Below are positions 7,882 to 15,356 of a stretch of DNA of 64,000 nt, in pieces (the first letter of the stretch is position 1; each line of letters opens with the position of its first letter). The position numbers and the translations under genes are program-made. The stretch spans positions 310,001 through 374,000 of the forward strand of contig JANQGQ010000012.1 of the NCBI GenBank assembly GCA_028277185.1, given 5' to 3'. The notes under the pieces are model-generated. The model was not told the origin of the DNA and made no database searches. It was given only the letters and a program-made list of their open reading frames with translations. The stretch is from Woeseiaceae bacterium. GTDB taxonomy: Bacteria > Pseudomonadota > Gammaproteobacteria > Steroidobacterales > Woeseiaceae.

Positions 7882-8358
7882 TTGGTTGGACGCGAGGTGA
7901 AAGCACAGCCGCTTGCTGCAAAGTGGCGCAAGCTTGCCGAGGCGCGCTGCGCGGCGGCGGGTGAGCGATTGACGCCGGCGCGCTCCGCAGCCTACGCGGA
8001 GCTGCGCGCCTGTGATCGGCCGGTTTCGGCCTATGAGTTGATCGCGCTCCTCGAGGAGCGGCAGCAACGGAAGATCGCGCCGCTGACCGTCTACCGACAT
8101 CTCGATTTCCTGATCCGGGTCGGTCTGGTGCACCGGCTGGAATCGACGCAGTCCTATTTGCCTTGCGACCATCCCGAGCATTCGCACGAAAGCCAGTACC
8201 TGCTCTGCTCGTCGTGCGGCCACGCGGAGGAAGTCGAGTCCAAGCCGATAAGATCCTTACTGCTCAAGGTTGCCGATCAACGCGGGTTCCACCCGGAGAC
8301 CGCGGTTGTCGAGATCAAGGGGCTTTGCGGAAGCTGCGCGGCTACCAGGTCTAATTGA
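7882..8358 (+). CDS. zur: Fur-family transcriptional regulator, Zur type
   Basis: A 158-residue Fur-family protein. The winged-helix part shows LTPARSAAYAELRACDRPVSAYELI and the recognition region KIAPLTVYRHLDFLIRVGLVHRLES. The C-terminal half has CDHPEHSHESQYLLCSSCG and the final LCGSC, i.e. the paired Cys-x2-Cys structural zinc site plus a His-rich sensing segment. HxHExQYLLCSSCG is more Zur-like than Fur-like. The start is uncertain: a TTG at 7882 has GGGGA at good distance, and a GTG at 7897 has a weaker site. It lies 63 bases after the DUF3299 gene and may be co-transcribed. Expected role: zinc-loaded repression of the merC operon and of the receptor at 9802. Confidence 0.85.
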   Translation: MVGREVKAQPLAAKWRKLAEARCAAAGERLTPARSAAYAELRACDRPVSAYELIALLEERQQRKIAPLTVYRHLDFLIRVGLVHRLESTQSYLPCDHPEHSHESQYLLCSSCGHAEEVESKPIRSLLLKVADQRGFHPETAVVEIKGLCGSCAATRSN

Positions 8359-8393
8359 GGGTCCCCGCTGACGCGTCTCCACGCAACGGCGTC

Positions 8394-9620
8394 TCATTCA
8401 TCGGATATAAGAGCGCTCAGGTCACCGTCGAGTGTGATATCAGGCCATGTAAGCGCCGCCTGTCTGGCCGCGGTGCGTGCATCCATATCGCGGCCCTTGG
8501 CAGCGTACTGGCGGATTAGTTGCAGCACGTCTTCCCGGCAGTTCCTGTCCAGTTCGTCCGTGACGTTCGTTCCTGTTTTGGTGAACACTTCGGCGGAGAC
8601 GATTTCGCGGTCAACGCCCCCCAGACTGTACTTGTAGGGCTCATTTCCTATGGTGAAGTCATAGCGCTTGAGCCCGTTGGCGATGGCCCATCGAATGCAG
8701 TGCGCCTGAAGCATGAGCCCGACCGAAAGATCGCGGACGGCGTCATCGCGGCCGGCCACGTGGAAGAGAGCCTGCTGTCTGGCTTTGTCGATGTAGTTGG
8801 CCTGCGCGGCTATCGGCTTTCCATCGCGCCACAGAATCGCCAGGTAGACCATGCCGTTGGCGAGACCGAGCATCACCACCTCTTTGAACAGCTCGGCAAG
8901 GCGGGCCGCGCGCTTCTGGCCTTTCTGCTCCGCATGCCTCAGATACCAGAGCCTGGACAGAATGGTGACGTCCTGCGTGTAGGTTTCAGGTCGGGACTTT
9001 TTGACCTTCAGGCTGGGATCGCTGTCGAGCTGGCGCAGCAGGCGCCGTAGTTTCTGCCTGGAGTTTGCACTGAGGCTTGCGAGGTAATCGGAGAAGTTGT
9101 CCGGAAGATCGACGTAGGGGCAGATACGGTTATTCGTTTGACCGTCATTGATGAGGTGTTCGTTGGTCTTCCTTTCGAAGACGTTCGGATCGAATGCGCT
9201 GGTAAAGGCGTCCAATCGGCTGGCAGGCCCGCTGAAGTAATTGAGGACGATGCGCCCGAAAGCCATCTGTGAGATCTCGCCGGCGAATGCCCGGCACACC
9301 TGCGCCTCAAACTCCGGATCGCACAAGATCCCCGTGTAATCCGCATCGAACACATGACCCAGCATATCGAGAACGTTGGTCAAACAACGCTCGGATTTAC
9401 TCCACCTGGTCGTCACAATCAGCGGCAGCAGGCCAATGCAGCGATTGTCATCCGACCAGGCCGTCAGGATGCGGAATTTTCCCGCCACTCTGATGGCGAC
9501 GGAACAAAGAAAATCGGAGGACAAATAGAGGTGTGCATGGGGATCGGCTTTGTATAGCTCGTCCCAGTTCAGCTCTATCTCGAATAGCCGCTCGATCGTC
9601 TCGATAGTCTCAATGCGCAT
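8394..9620 (-). CDS. GNAT-fold acetyltransferase, BioF2/CelD-like (FemAB-related)
   Basis: About 408 residues. The start at 9620 (MRIETIETIERLF) is preferred because AGGA lies about 7 bases upstream; an in-frame ATG at 9665 would add 15 residues. The pattern is that of the CelD/BioF2-like family with two GNAT-like halves: LYLSSDFL...GKFRILTAWSDDNRCIGLLPL near the N-terminus, then SRQKLRRLLRQL, a middle Trp-rich helix, and IAAQANYIDKARQQALFHVAGRD..LSVGLMLQAHCIRWAIANGLKRYDFTIGNEPYKYSLG near the C-terminus. Such proteins transfer acyl groups in cell-envelope or polysaccharide pathways; the substrate here is unknown. It lies convergent to zur and divergent from the ZnuD-like gene, on the opposite strand to both, so it seems unrelated to zinc. 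Confidence 0.75.
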   Translation of the reverse strand: MRIETIETIERLFEIELNWDELYKADPHAHLYLSSDFLCSVAIRVAGKFRILTAWSDDNRCIGLLPLIVTTRWSKSERCLTNVLDMLGHVFDADYTGILCDPEFEAQVCRAFAGEISQMAFGRIVLNYFSGPASRLDAFTSAFDPNVFERKTNEHLINDGQTNNRICPYVDLPDNFSDYLASLSANSRQKLRRLLRQLDSDPSLKVKKSRPETYTQDVTILSRLWYLRHAEQKGQKRAARLAELFKEVVMLGLANGMVYLAILWRDGKPIAAQANYIDKARQQALFHVAGRDDAVRDLSVGLMLQAHCIRWAIANGLKRYDFTIGNEPYKYSLGGVDREIVSAEVFTKTGTNVTDELDRNCREDVLQLIRQYAAKGRDMDARTAARQAALTWPDITLDGDLSALISDE

Positions 9621-9711
9621 GCTGTCGTCCTGCAAACCTGAAGCGTCCGCGTACGGAGTCTCCAAAAGACATCGAAACCCAGGAATTCGCGTGGCGGTTC
9701 ACGTCCAGGAT

Positions 9712-9729
9712 GATATGTTATAACATCTC
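9712..9729. promoter_or_regulatory. Zur-box-like palindrome upstream of ZnuD-like receptor
   Basis: GATATGTTATAACATCTC contains the perfect 12-bp palindrome ATGTTATAACAT (9715-9726) with a further matching GA/TC pair outside one mismatch. This fits the core of known Zur boxes well. It lies about 75 bases before the receptor start and shares TGATATGTTATA with the site at 4128-4142 read in reverse. Regulation by the nearby Zur is inferred. Confidence 0.75.
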
Positions 9730-9801
9730 ATATCCGGGAGCCGATGGACGTCGAGCCGTAGGCGCCGTCAGCCCAAACCAGACTTTTCAGGACTCATCTC
9801 A

Positions 9802-12018
9802 ATGGACATAACCCGTAGACTGTCGCCCGCCAGCCTGTTGTTGCTGGGGACGACGATGGCCGCCGCGCAGGCAAACGACACCGAGAACAGTACTGCGAAT
9901 TCAGCAGCCATTGACGAAGTGATTGTCCGTTCCTCGCCGCTGCAGTCGAGCATCGCCGAGATCGTGCTCGGCACGACCGTCATCGATCGCTCGGAAATTC
10001 TGCGCGAGCTGGACGGCACCATTGGTCAGACCCTGGCGCGTCAACCTGGAGTGAGTTCGACCTTTTTCGGGCCCGGCGCGTCCCGCCCCGTCATTCGCGG
10101 TCTGGGCGGAGACCGCATCCGGATTCTGAGCAACGACATCTCCTCTTTCGATGTTTCCACCGCCAGCAATGACCACCTGGTTGCCACCGAGATGGCCAAT
10201 GCGGAGCAAATCGAGATCCTTCGAGGTGCCGCAACCCTGCGCTACGGCCAGAATGCTATCGGAGGTGTGGTGAATGTGTATGACAACCGCATTCCCCGGA
10301 GCCGCCCCGAAGACGGTTTCGACGCAGAAATAACGGCTGCCCACTCGACCGTGGATAGCGGCAACACCATTGGCGGCTCGGCTGATGTCAGCCTTGGGAA
10401 CAACTTTGTGTTCCACATTGACGGCAACGACCGTGATGCCGACGAGTATGAGATCCCGGGATTCGCCAGCGAAGAGGCCGAGGAAGAGGGCGTTGAGGGC
10501 ATAGTCGAAAACAGCCAGTCCGAGGCGACATCGGGGGCTGCCGGTCTCTCATGGGTTGGCGAGCAAGGCTACATCGGGTTTTCGGTCGGCTTCCAGGACG
10601 GCAGATACGGTCTGCCTGGCGGTAAGAAAAAAGAAGAGGAAGAGGAAGAAGACCCACTCGCTGAGGAGGAAGAGGAAGAAGAAGGCCCGATTACGATCGA
10701 TTTCGAACAGGTTCGGTTCGATCTTGACGGTGAATACAACTTCGACAGAGGGCTTGTGAGACTCGCCAAATTCCGCGCTGGCTTCTCAGACTATGAGCAC
10801 ACCGAGTTCGCGGGCGACGAGCCCGAGACGCTGTTCACCAACGACGAGTGGGAACTCCGCGCTGAAGCTTTCCTGAACGACTTCAACGTCGGTCGGGGCG
10901 AGATAACCGGCACCGTTGGCTTCAACATCGCTGACCGGGAATTCGAGGCCGATGGAGACGAAGCCTTTGTTCCGCTCAACGAGCAGTTCCGCTGGGGTGT
11001 TTTCGGGCTGGGACGCTACTCGGTCGACTCTTTTATTCTCGAAGCGAGTGCTCGCGTTGACAGGCAAGAGAACGAAACGAGCAATCTCGCCTTCGCCGGA
11101 GTCGGCTTTAGTGAGACCCAGACCACATTTTCGGCTGCGTTCAGCGGCGTTTATGAGATCGGTGAGGGAACCAGAGTCGGCATTAACCTGGCGCGGTCTG
11201 AGCGGGCGCCGACGGCCGAGGAGCTGTTCTCAAACGGGTTCCACCCGGCGACCAATGCGGTCGAGATCGGTGACGTCAATCTCGATACCGAGGTGGCGAA
11301 TTCAGTAGAACTGTCTTTCAAAACGAACGTCGGTGCGCTCGGATTCGGCGCTAACGTTTACTACACCGACTACAGCGACTTTATCTTCCTGAGCCCGACA
11401 GGCGATCTTTTTGAGGAAGGCGATCCGTTCCCCGCCGACGAAGGATTCCCTGTTTTTGCCTACCAGCAAGCAGATGCGGAGCTCTATGGTTTCGAGCTGG
11501 AGGTAGACTACCTGGCGTTGGACACGCCGAACTTCCTGCTGACGTTCGATGGCCAGGTGGATCTGGCTCGCGGCGAAACCACGGAAAGCACTACTTTCGG
11601 CGGTATCGACAATGTGCGCGACGAGTTCACGCCGCTGGGAGGCAGCGCAACCACGGTGCCGGCCGGCGATTTGCCGTTTTTCCCGCCGGTTCGCTTCCTG
11701 GGCGGCATGAATATCGACTACAGGCCGCTGAGGTCGAGCTTGCGCCTGGAGGTGCAGCACGTGGGTGAGCAGGATCGCGTCGGCCAGGCTCCCGAGGGCA
11801 GTGAGGTCGATATCGCGGGGACTATCCCCACGGACAGTTTCACGTTCCTCAACGTGTACCTGAACGTGCAGCCTTTCCAGAATGCAGAGAACGTCACGCT
11901 GTCGCTGCGGGCGCGCAATTTGACCGATGAGTTTGCGCGGTCCTCCACATCGTTTTTGGCTCAGTCAGCACCGCTGCCGGGTCGGGACATCCGGTTTGGG
12001 ATAAACGTGCAGTTCTGA
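9802..12018 (+). CDS. znuD: TonB-dependent outer membrane receptor, ZnuD-like zinc uptake
   Basis: A 738-residue receptor. Signal peptide to about residue 24, TonB box near IDEVIVRSS (about 37-45), plug domain with RQPGVSSTFFGPGASRPVIRGLGGDRIRILSNDI and EQIEILRGAATLRYGQNAIGGVVNV, then a 22-strand barrel ending in the outer-membrane signature ...GINVQF. ZnuD-type receptors carry a His-rich loop in the first third of the barrel. At the equivalent place (about residues 275-294) this one has three Lys followed by two runs of six and seven Glu. The zinc assignment rests on the Zur-like box upstream, overall similarity of the plug to the ZnuD group, and the neighbouring zinc genes. Heme or other metal uptake cannot be excluded. 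Confidence 0.8.
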   Translation: MDITRRLSPASLLLLGTTMAAAQANDTENSTANSAAIDEVIVRSSPLQSSIAEIVLGTTVIDRSEILRELDGTIGQTLARQPGVSSTFFGPGASRPVIRGLGGDRIRILSNDISSFDVSTASNDHLVATEMANAEQIEILRGAATLRYGQNAIGGVVNVYDNRIPRSRPEDGFDAEITAAHSTVDSGNTIGGSADVSLGNNFVFHIDGNDRDADEYEIPGFASEEAEEEGVEGIVENSQSEATSGAAGLSWVGEQGYIGFSVGFQDGRYGLPGGKKKEEEEEEDPLAEEEEEEEGPITIDFEQVRFDLDGEYNFDRGLVRLAKFRAGFSDYEHTEFAGDEPETLFTNDEWELRAEAFLNDFNVGRGEITGTVGFNIADREFEADGDEAFVPLNEQFRWGVFGLGRYSVDSFILEASARVDRQENETSNLAFAGVGFSETQTTFSAAFSGVYEIGEGTRVGINLARSERAPTAEELFSNGFHPATNAVEIGDVNLDTEVANSVELSFKTNVGALGFGANVYYTDYSDFIFLSPTGDLFEEGDPFPADEGFPVFAYQQADAELYGFELEVDYLALDTPNFLLTFDGQVDLARGETTESTTFGGIDNVRDEFTPLGGSATTVPAGDLPFFPPVRFLGGMNIDYRPLRSSLRLEVQHVGEQDRVGQAPEGSEVDIAGTIPTDSFTFLNVYLNVQPFQNAENVTLSLRARNLTDEFARSSTSFLAQSAPLPGRDIRFGINVQF

Positions 12019-12179
12019 TCGGCGGTTTGGCTAAGCGCGTCGGCAAGCGTTTGACCTGTGGAGCGTCGCGGTGTTCAGGACAGCCAACCCGACGAGCTCG
12101 GGAACAGGCTTTCGGCACGCTGCCCGTGTGGACCGAAGCCGCTGTAGACTTACGCCTGTAGTGTAGAGGCGAGTACGAC

Positions 12180-13184
12180 GTGCGATTCACGAGACGAGCG
12201 TTTGCCGGCGCGCTGGGAATGGGCGCCTTCGCGCTGGCCGGATCCGGCGCCGCAGAGCAAGCTGCAGCCGCACGGGGCCGCCTGCACGTCCGCCGCTACG
12301 GGCCGGCGATAACGACCGATGGGCGCATCGCTATTCTCTCCGGCGGTGCGCCCATCGGTGCCGGGCGGGTCGACGAGCACTACCACTCCAGTCTGCTCGG
12401 CATCGTCGAAGCGATCGACCCGGTCACGCTCGAGCAGCGTTTCGTCGCCAATGGTCTGTTTCCACGCGCCAACCACGCGTCGGTCTGGCTGGACGATCGC
12501 TTGTGGCTATTGGGCGGCCGGACCAGGCTGGGTACCGAGAACCGGCTCGTGGCCGAGACCGAGCGCATCGATCTCGAGACGGAGGCGATCTGGCGCGGTC
12601 CGGATTTGCCCGTGGCGCTGATCAACCTGACGGCCGTTAGCTATCGAAGCAGCGTTTTCGTGTTCGGCGGCGACTTCCGGGGGCCGGATTCCCCACGGAG
12701 CACCGTGAGCAACCGGGTGTTCGAGTGCGCGCCGCCCTACAGCGAGTGGCGCGAACGCTCGCCGATGCTGAGAGCCCTCGGCAATTGCGCGGCTGTTGCC
12801 GTCGATGACCGGATCTTCCTGATCGGCGGCTACGACCGGGTGGAGGCGCACGCCGTCACGCAGATTTACGATCCGGCTGCCGACACCTGGTCCTACGGAC
12901 CGCCGCCGCCGCGAGTGCTCAGCGCGCACGCCGGCGCCGCGATCGGCGGTCGGATCTACACGTTCGGCGACTACACCGAGCAATCGTCGGTGCTGGCGCT
13001 GGACGTTGAATCCGGCAAGTGGCACTCGCTGACGCTGCCGTTTACGCCCCGGCGTCACGTGCGCGCGGTGACGGTCGGAGACCGGGTTGTGGTCGCCGGC
13101 GGCAATCAATCGTCGCATGCGCCTGCTTCGGATGCGGTGGAGTCGTATTCGCGGAGTCTGCTCGAAGCGGGTTTCGACGCATAG
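12180..13184 (+). CDS. Tat-exported Kelch-repeat protein
   Basis: A 334-residue protein starting at a GTG with GAGGCGAG upstream. The N-terminus MRFTRRAFAGALGMGAFALAG is a twin-arginine-type signal. The mature part repeats Kelch blades: DDRLWLLGGRTRLG, RSSVFVFGGDFRG, DDRIFLIGGYDRV followed by VTQIYDPAADTWSYGPPPP, GGRIYTFGDY, and GDRVVVAGGNQ, i.e. a five- to six-bladed propeller. Similar exported Kelch proteins include the sialate mutarotase NanM; the catalytic residues cannot be checked here. It sits between the zinc locus and nagA with its own spacing on both sides (161 and 196 bases), so membership in either locus is open. Confidence 0.75.
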   Translation: MRFTRRAFAGALGMGAFALAGSGAAEQAAAARGRLHVRRYGPAITTDGRIAILSGGAPIGAGRVDEHYHSSLLGIVEAIDPVTLEQRFVANGLFPRANHASVWLDDRLWLLGGRTRLGTENRLVAETERIDLETEAIWRGPDLPVALINLTAVSYRSSVFVFGGDFRGPDSPRSTVSNRVFECAPPYSEWRERSPMLRALGNCAAVAVDDRIFLIGGYDRVEAHAVTQIYDPAADTWSYGPPPPRVLSAHAGAAIGGRIYTFGDYTEQSSVLALDVESGKWHSLTLPFTPRRHVRAVTVGDRVVVAGGNQSSHAPASDAVESYSRSLLEAGFDA

Positions 13185-13380
13185 CGGATCTGCACACCGC
13201 CGCTTCGCGCCAGAGTACCGCGGTACCCGTGCCGTTCGCTCACGTCCTGTCGTTCAGGTTCCAGATGCGCCCGGCAAGAAGGCAGCTCGGGCTACGCGGC
13301 CCGACGTGCCGGCACTTTCGCTTTACTTTCCCAAAGAAAGCCTCCAATATTGCTTGAGACAACGTTGTCTCAGACGCTGA
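13185..13380 (+). promoter_or_regulatory. Promoter region of nagAB
   Basis: No gene is seen in these 196 bases. A weak promoter candidate is TTTACT at 13322-13327 and CAATAT at 13345-13350 with 17-base spacing, directly followed by the LacI-type operator at 13355-13372. The nagA start codon follows the operator by only 8 bases and has no clear Shine-Dalgarno, so the operator also covers the ribosome-binding region. Confidence 0.5.
13355..13372. promoter_or_regulatory. LacI-type (NagR-like) operator before nagA
   Basis: TGAGACAACGTTGTCTCA is an 18-bp perfect palindrome with the central CG typical of LacI-family sites. The 16-bp core recurs exactly at 18395-18410 and 27483-27498. The LacI-family regulator at 18449-19492 is the obvious ligand. 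Confidence 0.85.
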
Positions 13381-14559
13381 ATGAAACGCTCCGAAGCTGT
13401 TTTCGCATTTGTTGGTGCCGGTGTTTTCGACGGTAGTCGGGTATTGGCGGACCACGCCGTCATCGTCAAATCGGGGCTCGTGGACGCGGTCGTTCACGTC
13501 GGGCAGCTCGGCGCCGACGTTGAGCGGCTGACGCTCGAGGGCGGTATCCTCGCACCGGGGTTCATCGACATTCAGGTCAACGGCGGCGGCGGTCTGCTGT
13601 TCAACAACGAGCCGACGACCAGCGGCTTGCGAACCCTGATCGAGGCGCATCGGACCGGCGGCACGACGGCCTGTACGCCTACCGTCATTACCGACGTCGA
13701 GCGTATAAGGCAGCAGGCCCTGGAGGCATTTCACCAGGCCTCGGAGCACGATATCGACGGTCTTGTCGGGCTTCACTTCGAAGGTCCGTACCTGAGCGCT
13801 CAACGGCGAGGCGTGCACAGCGACTCCCTGATCCGCAAACCATTGCCGTCGGACATCGACTGGTTGTGCGAAGCGGCCTCCGACTGCCGGGTACTCCTTA
13901 CGGTCGCTCCGGAGGCGATGCGTCCCGGCCAGATCGCGCGACTCGCGGAGGCGGGTGTCCTCGTGTTTCTGGGTCACACGGATGCTGGCTTCGAGCCGGT
14001 CATGTCGGCACTTGGCGAAGGCGCTGTCGGGTTTACGCATCTGTTCAATGCGATGACGCCGCTGAAAAGCAGGGATCCGGGCGCGACAGGTGCGGCATTG
14101 CTTGCCGACGAGGCCTGCTGCGGGATCATTTGCGACGGCCACCACGTACATGCCGACGTGATCCGGCTGGCGCATCGCGCCAAGCCGCGGGGCAAGCTGT
14201 TGCTGGTAACCGACGCCATGGCGACGACGGGAGCAACGGCAAAGTCCTTCGAGCTCTACGGCGAAACGATCACCGAGCGCGACGGCCGCCTGGTCAACGG
14301 CGAGGGCCGACTCGCCGGGAGTTCGATCTCCATGGCGGACGCGGTGCGCAACGCACATTTTCAGTGCCGTCTTCCTCTGGCCGAATGCCTGCGAATGGCG
14401 TCGCAGTACCCGGCCGAACTCCTCGGCCTGTCGCAGGAGCGCGGCCATCTGCACCCGGGATACAGGGCCGACATCGTACATCTCGACGACGACCTGCAAG
14501 TAAGCGGCGTCTGGATCGCCGGCCGGCGGCCCGAAGCAGCGCCAGGCAAATCGTCATGA
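13381..14559 (+). CDS. nagA: N-acetylglucosamine-6-phosphate deacetylase
   Basis: A 392-residue member of the amidohydrolase superfamily that removes acetate from GlcNAc-6-P in the cytoplasm. Seen: APGFIDIQVNGGGG near residue 60, the metal-ligand segment GLHFEGPYLS (about 124-133), GHTDAGFEPV with a metal His, HLFNAMTPLKSR, DGHHVH and the catalytic Asp region LLVTDAMATTG, in the usual order and at normal length. Its stop overlaps the start of nagB (ATGA). It sits directly behind the palindromic operator and so should be induced with the rest of the chitin locus. Confidence 0.95.
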   Translation: MKRSEAVFAFVGAGVFDGSRVLADHAVIVKSGLVDAVVHVGQLGADVERLTLEGGILAPGFIDIQVNGGGGLLFNNEPTTSGLRTLIEAHRTGGTTACTPTVITDVERIRQQALEAFHQASEHDIDGLVGLHFEGPYLSAQRRGVHSDSLIRKPLPSDIDWLCEAASDCRVLLTVAPEAMRPGQIARLAEAGVLVFLGHTDAGFEPVMSALGEGAVGFTHLFNAMTPLKSRDPGATGAALLADEACCGIICDGHHVHADVIRLAHRAKPRGKLLLVTDAMATTGATAKSFELYGETITERDGRLVNGEGRLAGSSISMADAVRNAHFQCRLPLAECLRMASQYPAELLGLSQERGHLHPGYRADIVHLDDDLQVSGVWIAGRRPEAAPGKSS

Positions 14560-15356
14560 GGGTCGTCATTAAGGATACTCCCGCGGAGGCGGCGCGCTAC
14601 GCAGCCGACGTTTTTACCCGCCAGCTACTCGGCCAGCCGGGCAGCGTGCTTGGCCTCGCGACCGGCTCGACACCCTTGCTGCTCTACGAAGAGCTGATCG
14701 AGCGCTGCAGGCTGGGTGCGCTCTCCTTTCGGGAGGCGTCGACATTCAACCTGGACGAATACCTTGGACTCGGCGCGACACATCCGCAAAGCTACCGTTA
14801 CTTCATGGACCAGGCGCTGTTCGATCGCATCGACATCGACAAAACCCGGACGCACTTTCCGGATGCAGCTTCTCCCGATCCGCAGAAAGCCGCCAGGGAC
14901 TATGAACGGTGTCTGCGGGACGCCGGAGGGGTGGATCTGCAGCTACTCGGCATCGGCGCCAACGGCCACATCGGCTTCAACGAGCCGTACTCCAGCCTCG
15001 GTTCCCGAACCCGGGTGAAGACGCTAACGGCGCAGACCGTTGCCGACAACGCCCGTTTCTTTTCGGAGGACGAATTCCAGCCTCAGCTGGCCCTGACCAT
15101 GGGTATAGGGACGATTCTGGAGGCGCGCCGAATAGTATTGCTGGCCACGGGACCGGCGAAGGCGTCGGCCATCAAGCAGTCAGTCGAGGGCCCCATAACG
15201 GCAAAATGCCCTGCATCGGCATTGCAGCTACATCCCGCCGCTACCGTGATTCTGGACATAGAGGCCGCCGGCGCGCTCGAGGATCCGGCGCTCTTCCGGC
15301 ACATCGAAAAACAGGATCAGGCTTTGTCGCCTTCAGCTAACGGCGTTGCCTCGTGA
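14556..15356 (+). CDS. nagB: Glucosamine-6-phosphate deaminase
   Basis: A 266-residue protein, the usual NagB length, converting glucosamine-6-P to fructose-6-P and ammonia. Seen: VLGLATGSTPLLLYEEL, the catalytic-Asp segment FNLDEYLGL, YRYFMDQALF, the phosphate/ring-opening segment LLGIGANGHIGFNEP and LTMGIGTILEARRIVLLATGPAKASAI. The start ATG at 14556 overlaps the nagA TGA. The last 40 bases overlap the end of the convergent symporter gene, so both C-termini share DNA. Confidence 0.95.
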   Translation: MRVVIKDTPAEAARYAADVFTRQLLGQPGSVLGLATGSTPLLLYEELIERCRLGALSFREASTFNLDEYLGLGATHPQSYRYFMDQALFDRIDIDKTRTHFPDAASPDPQKAARDYERCLRDAGGVDLQLLGIGANGHIGFNEPYSSLGSRTRVKTLTAQTVADNARFFSEDEFQPQLALTMGIGTILEARRIVLLATGPAKASAIKQSVEGPITAKCPASALQLHPAATVILDIEAAGALEDPALFRHIEKQDQALSPSANGVAS

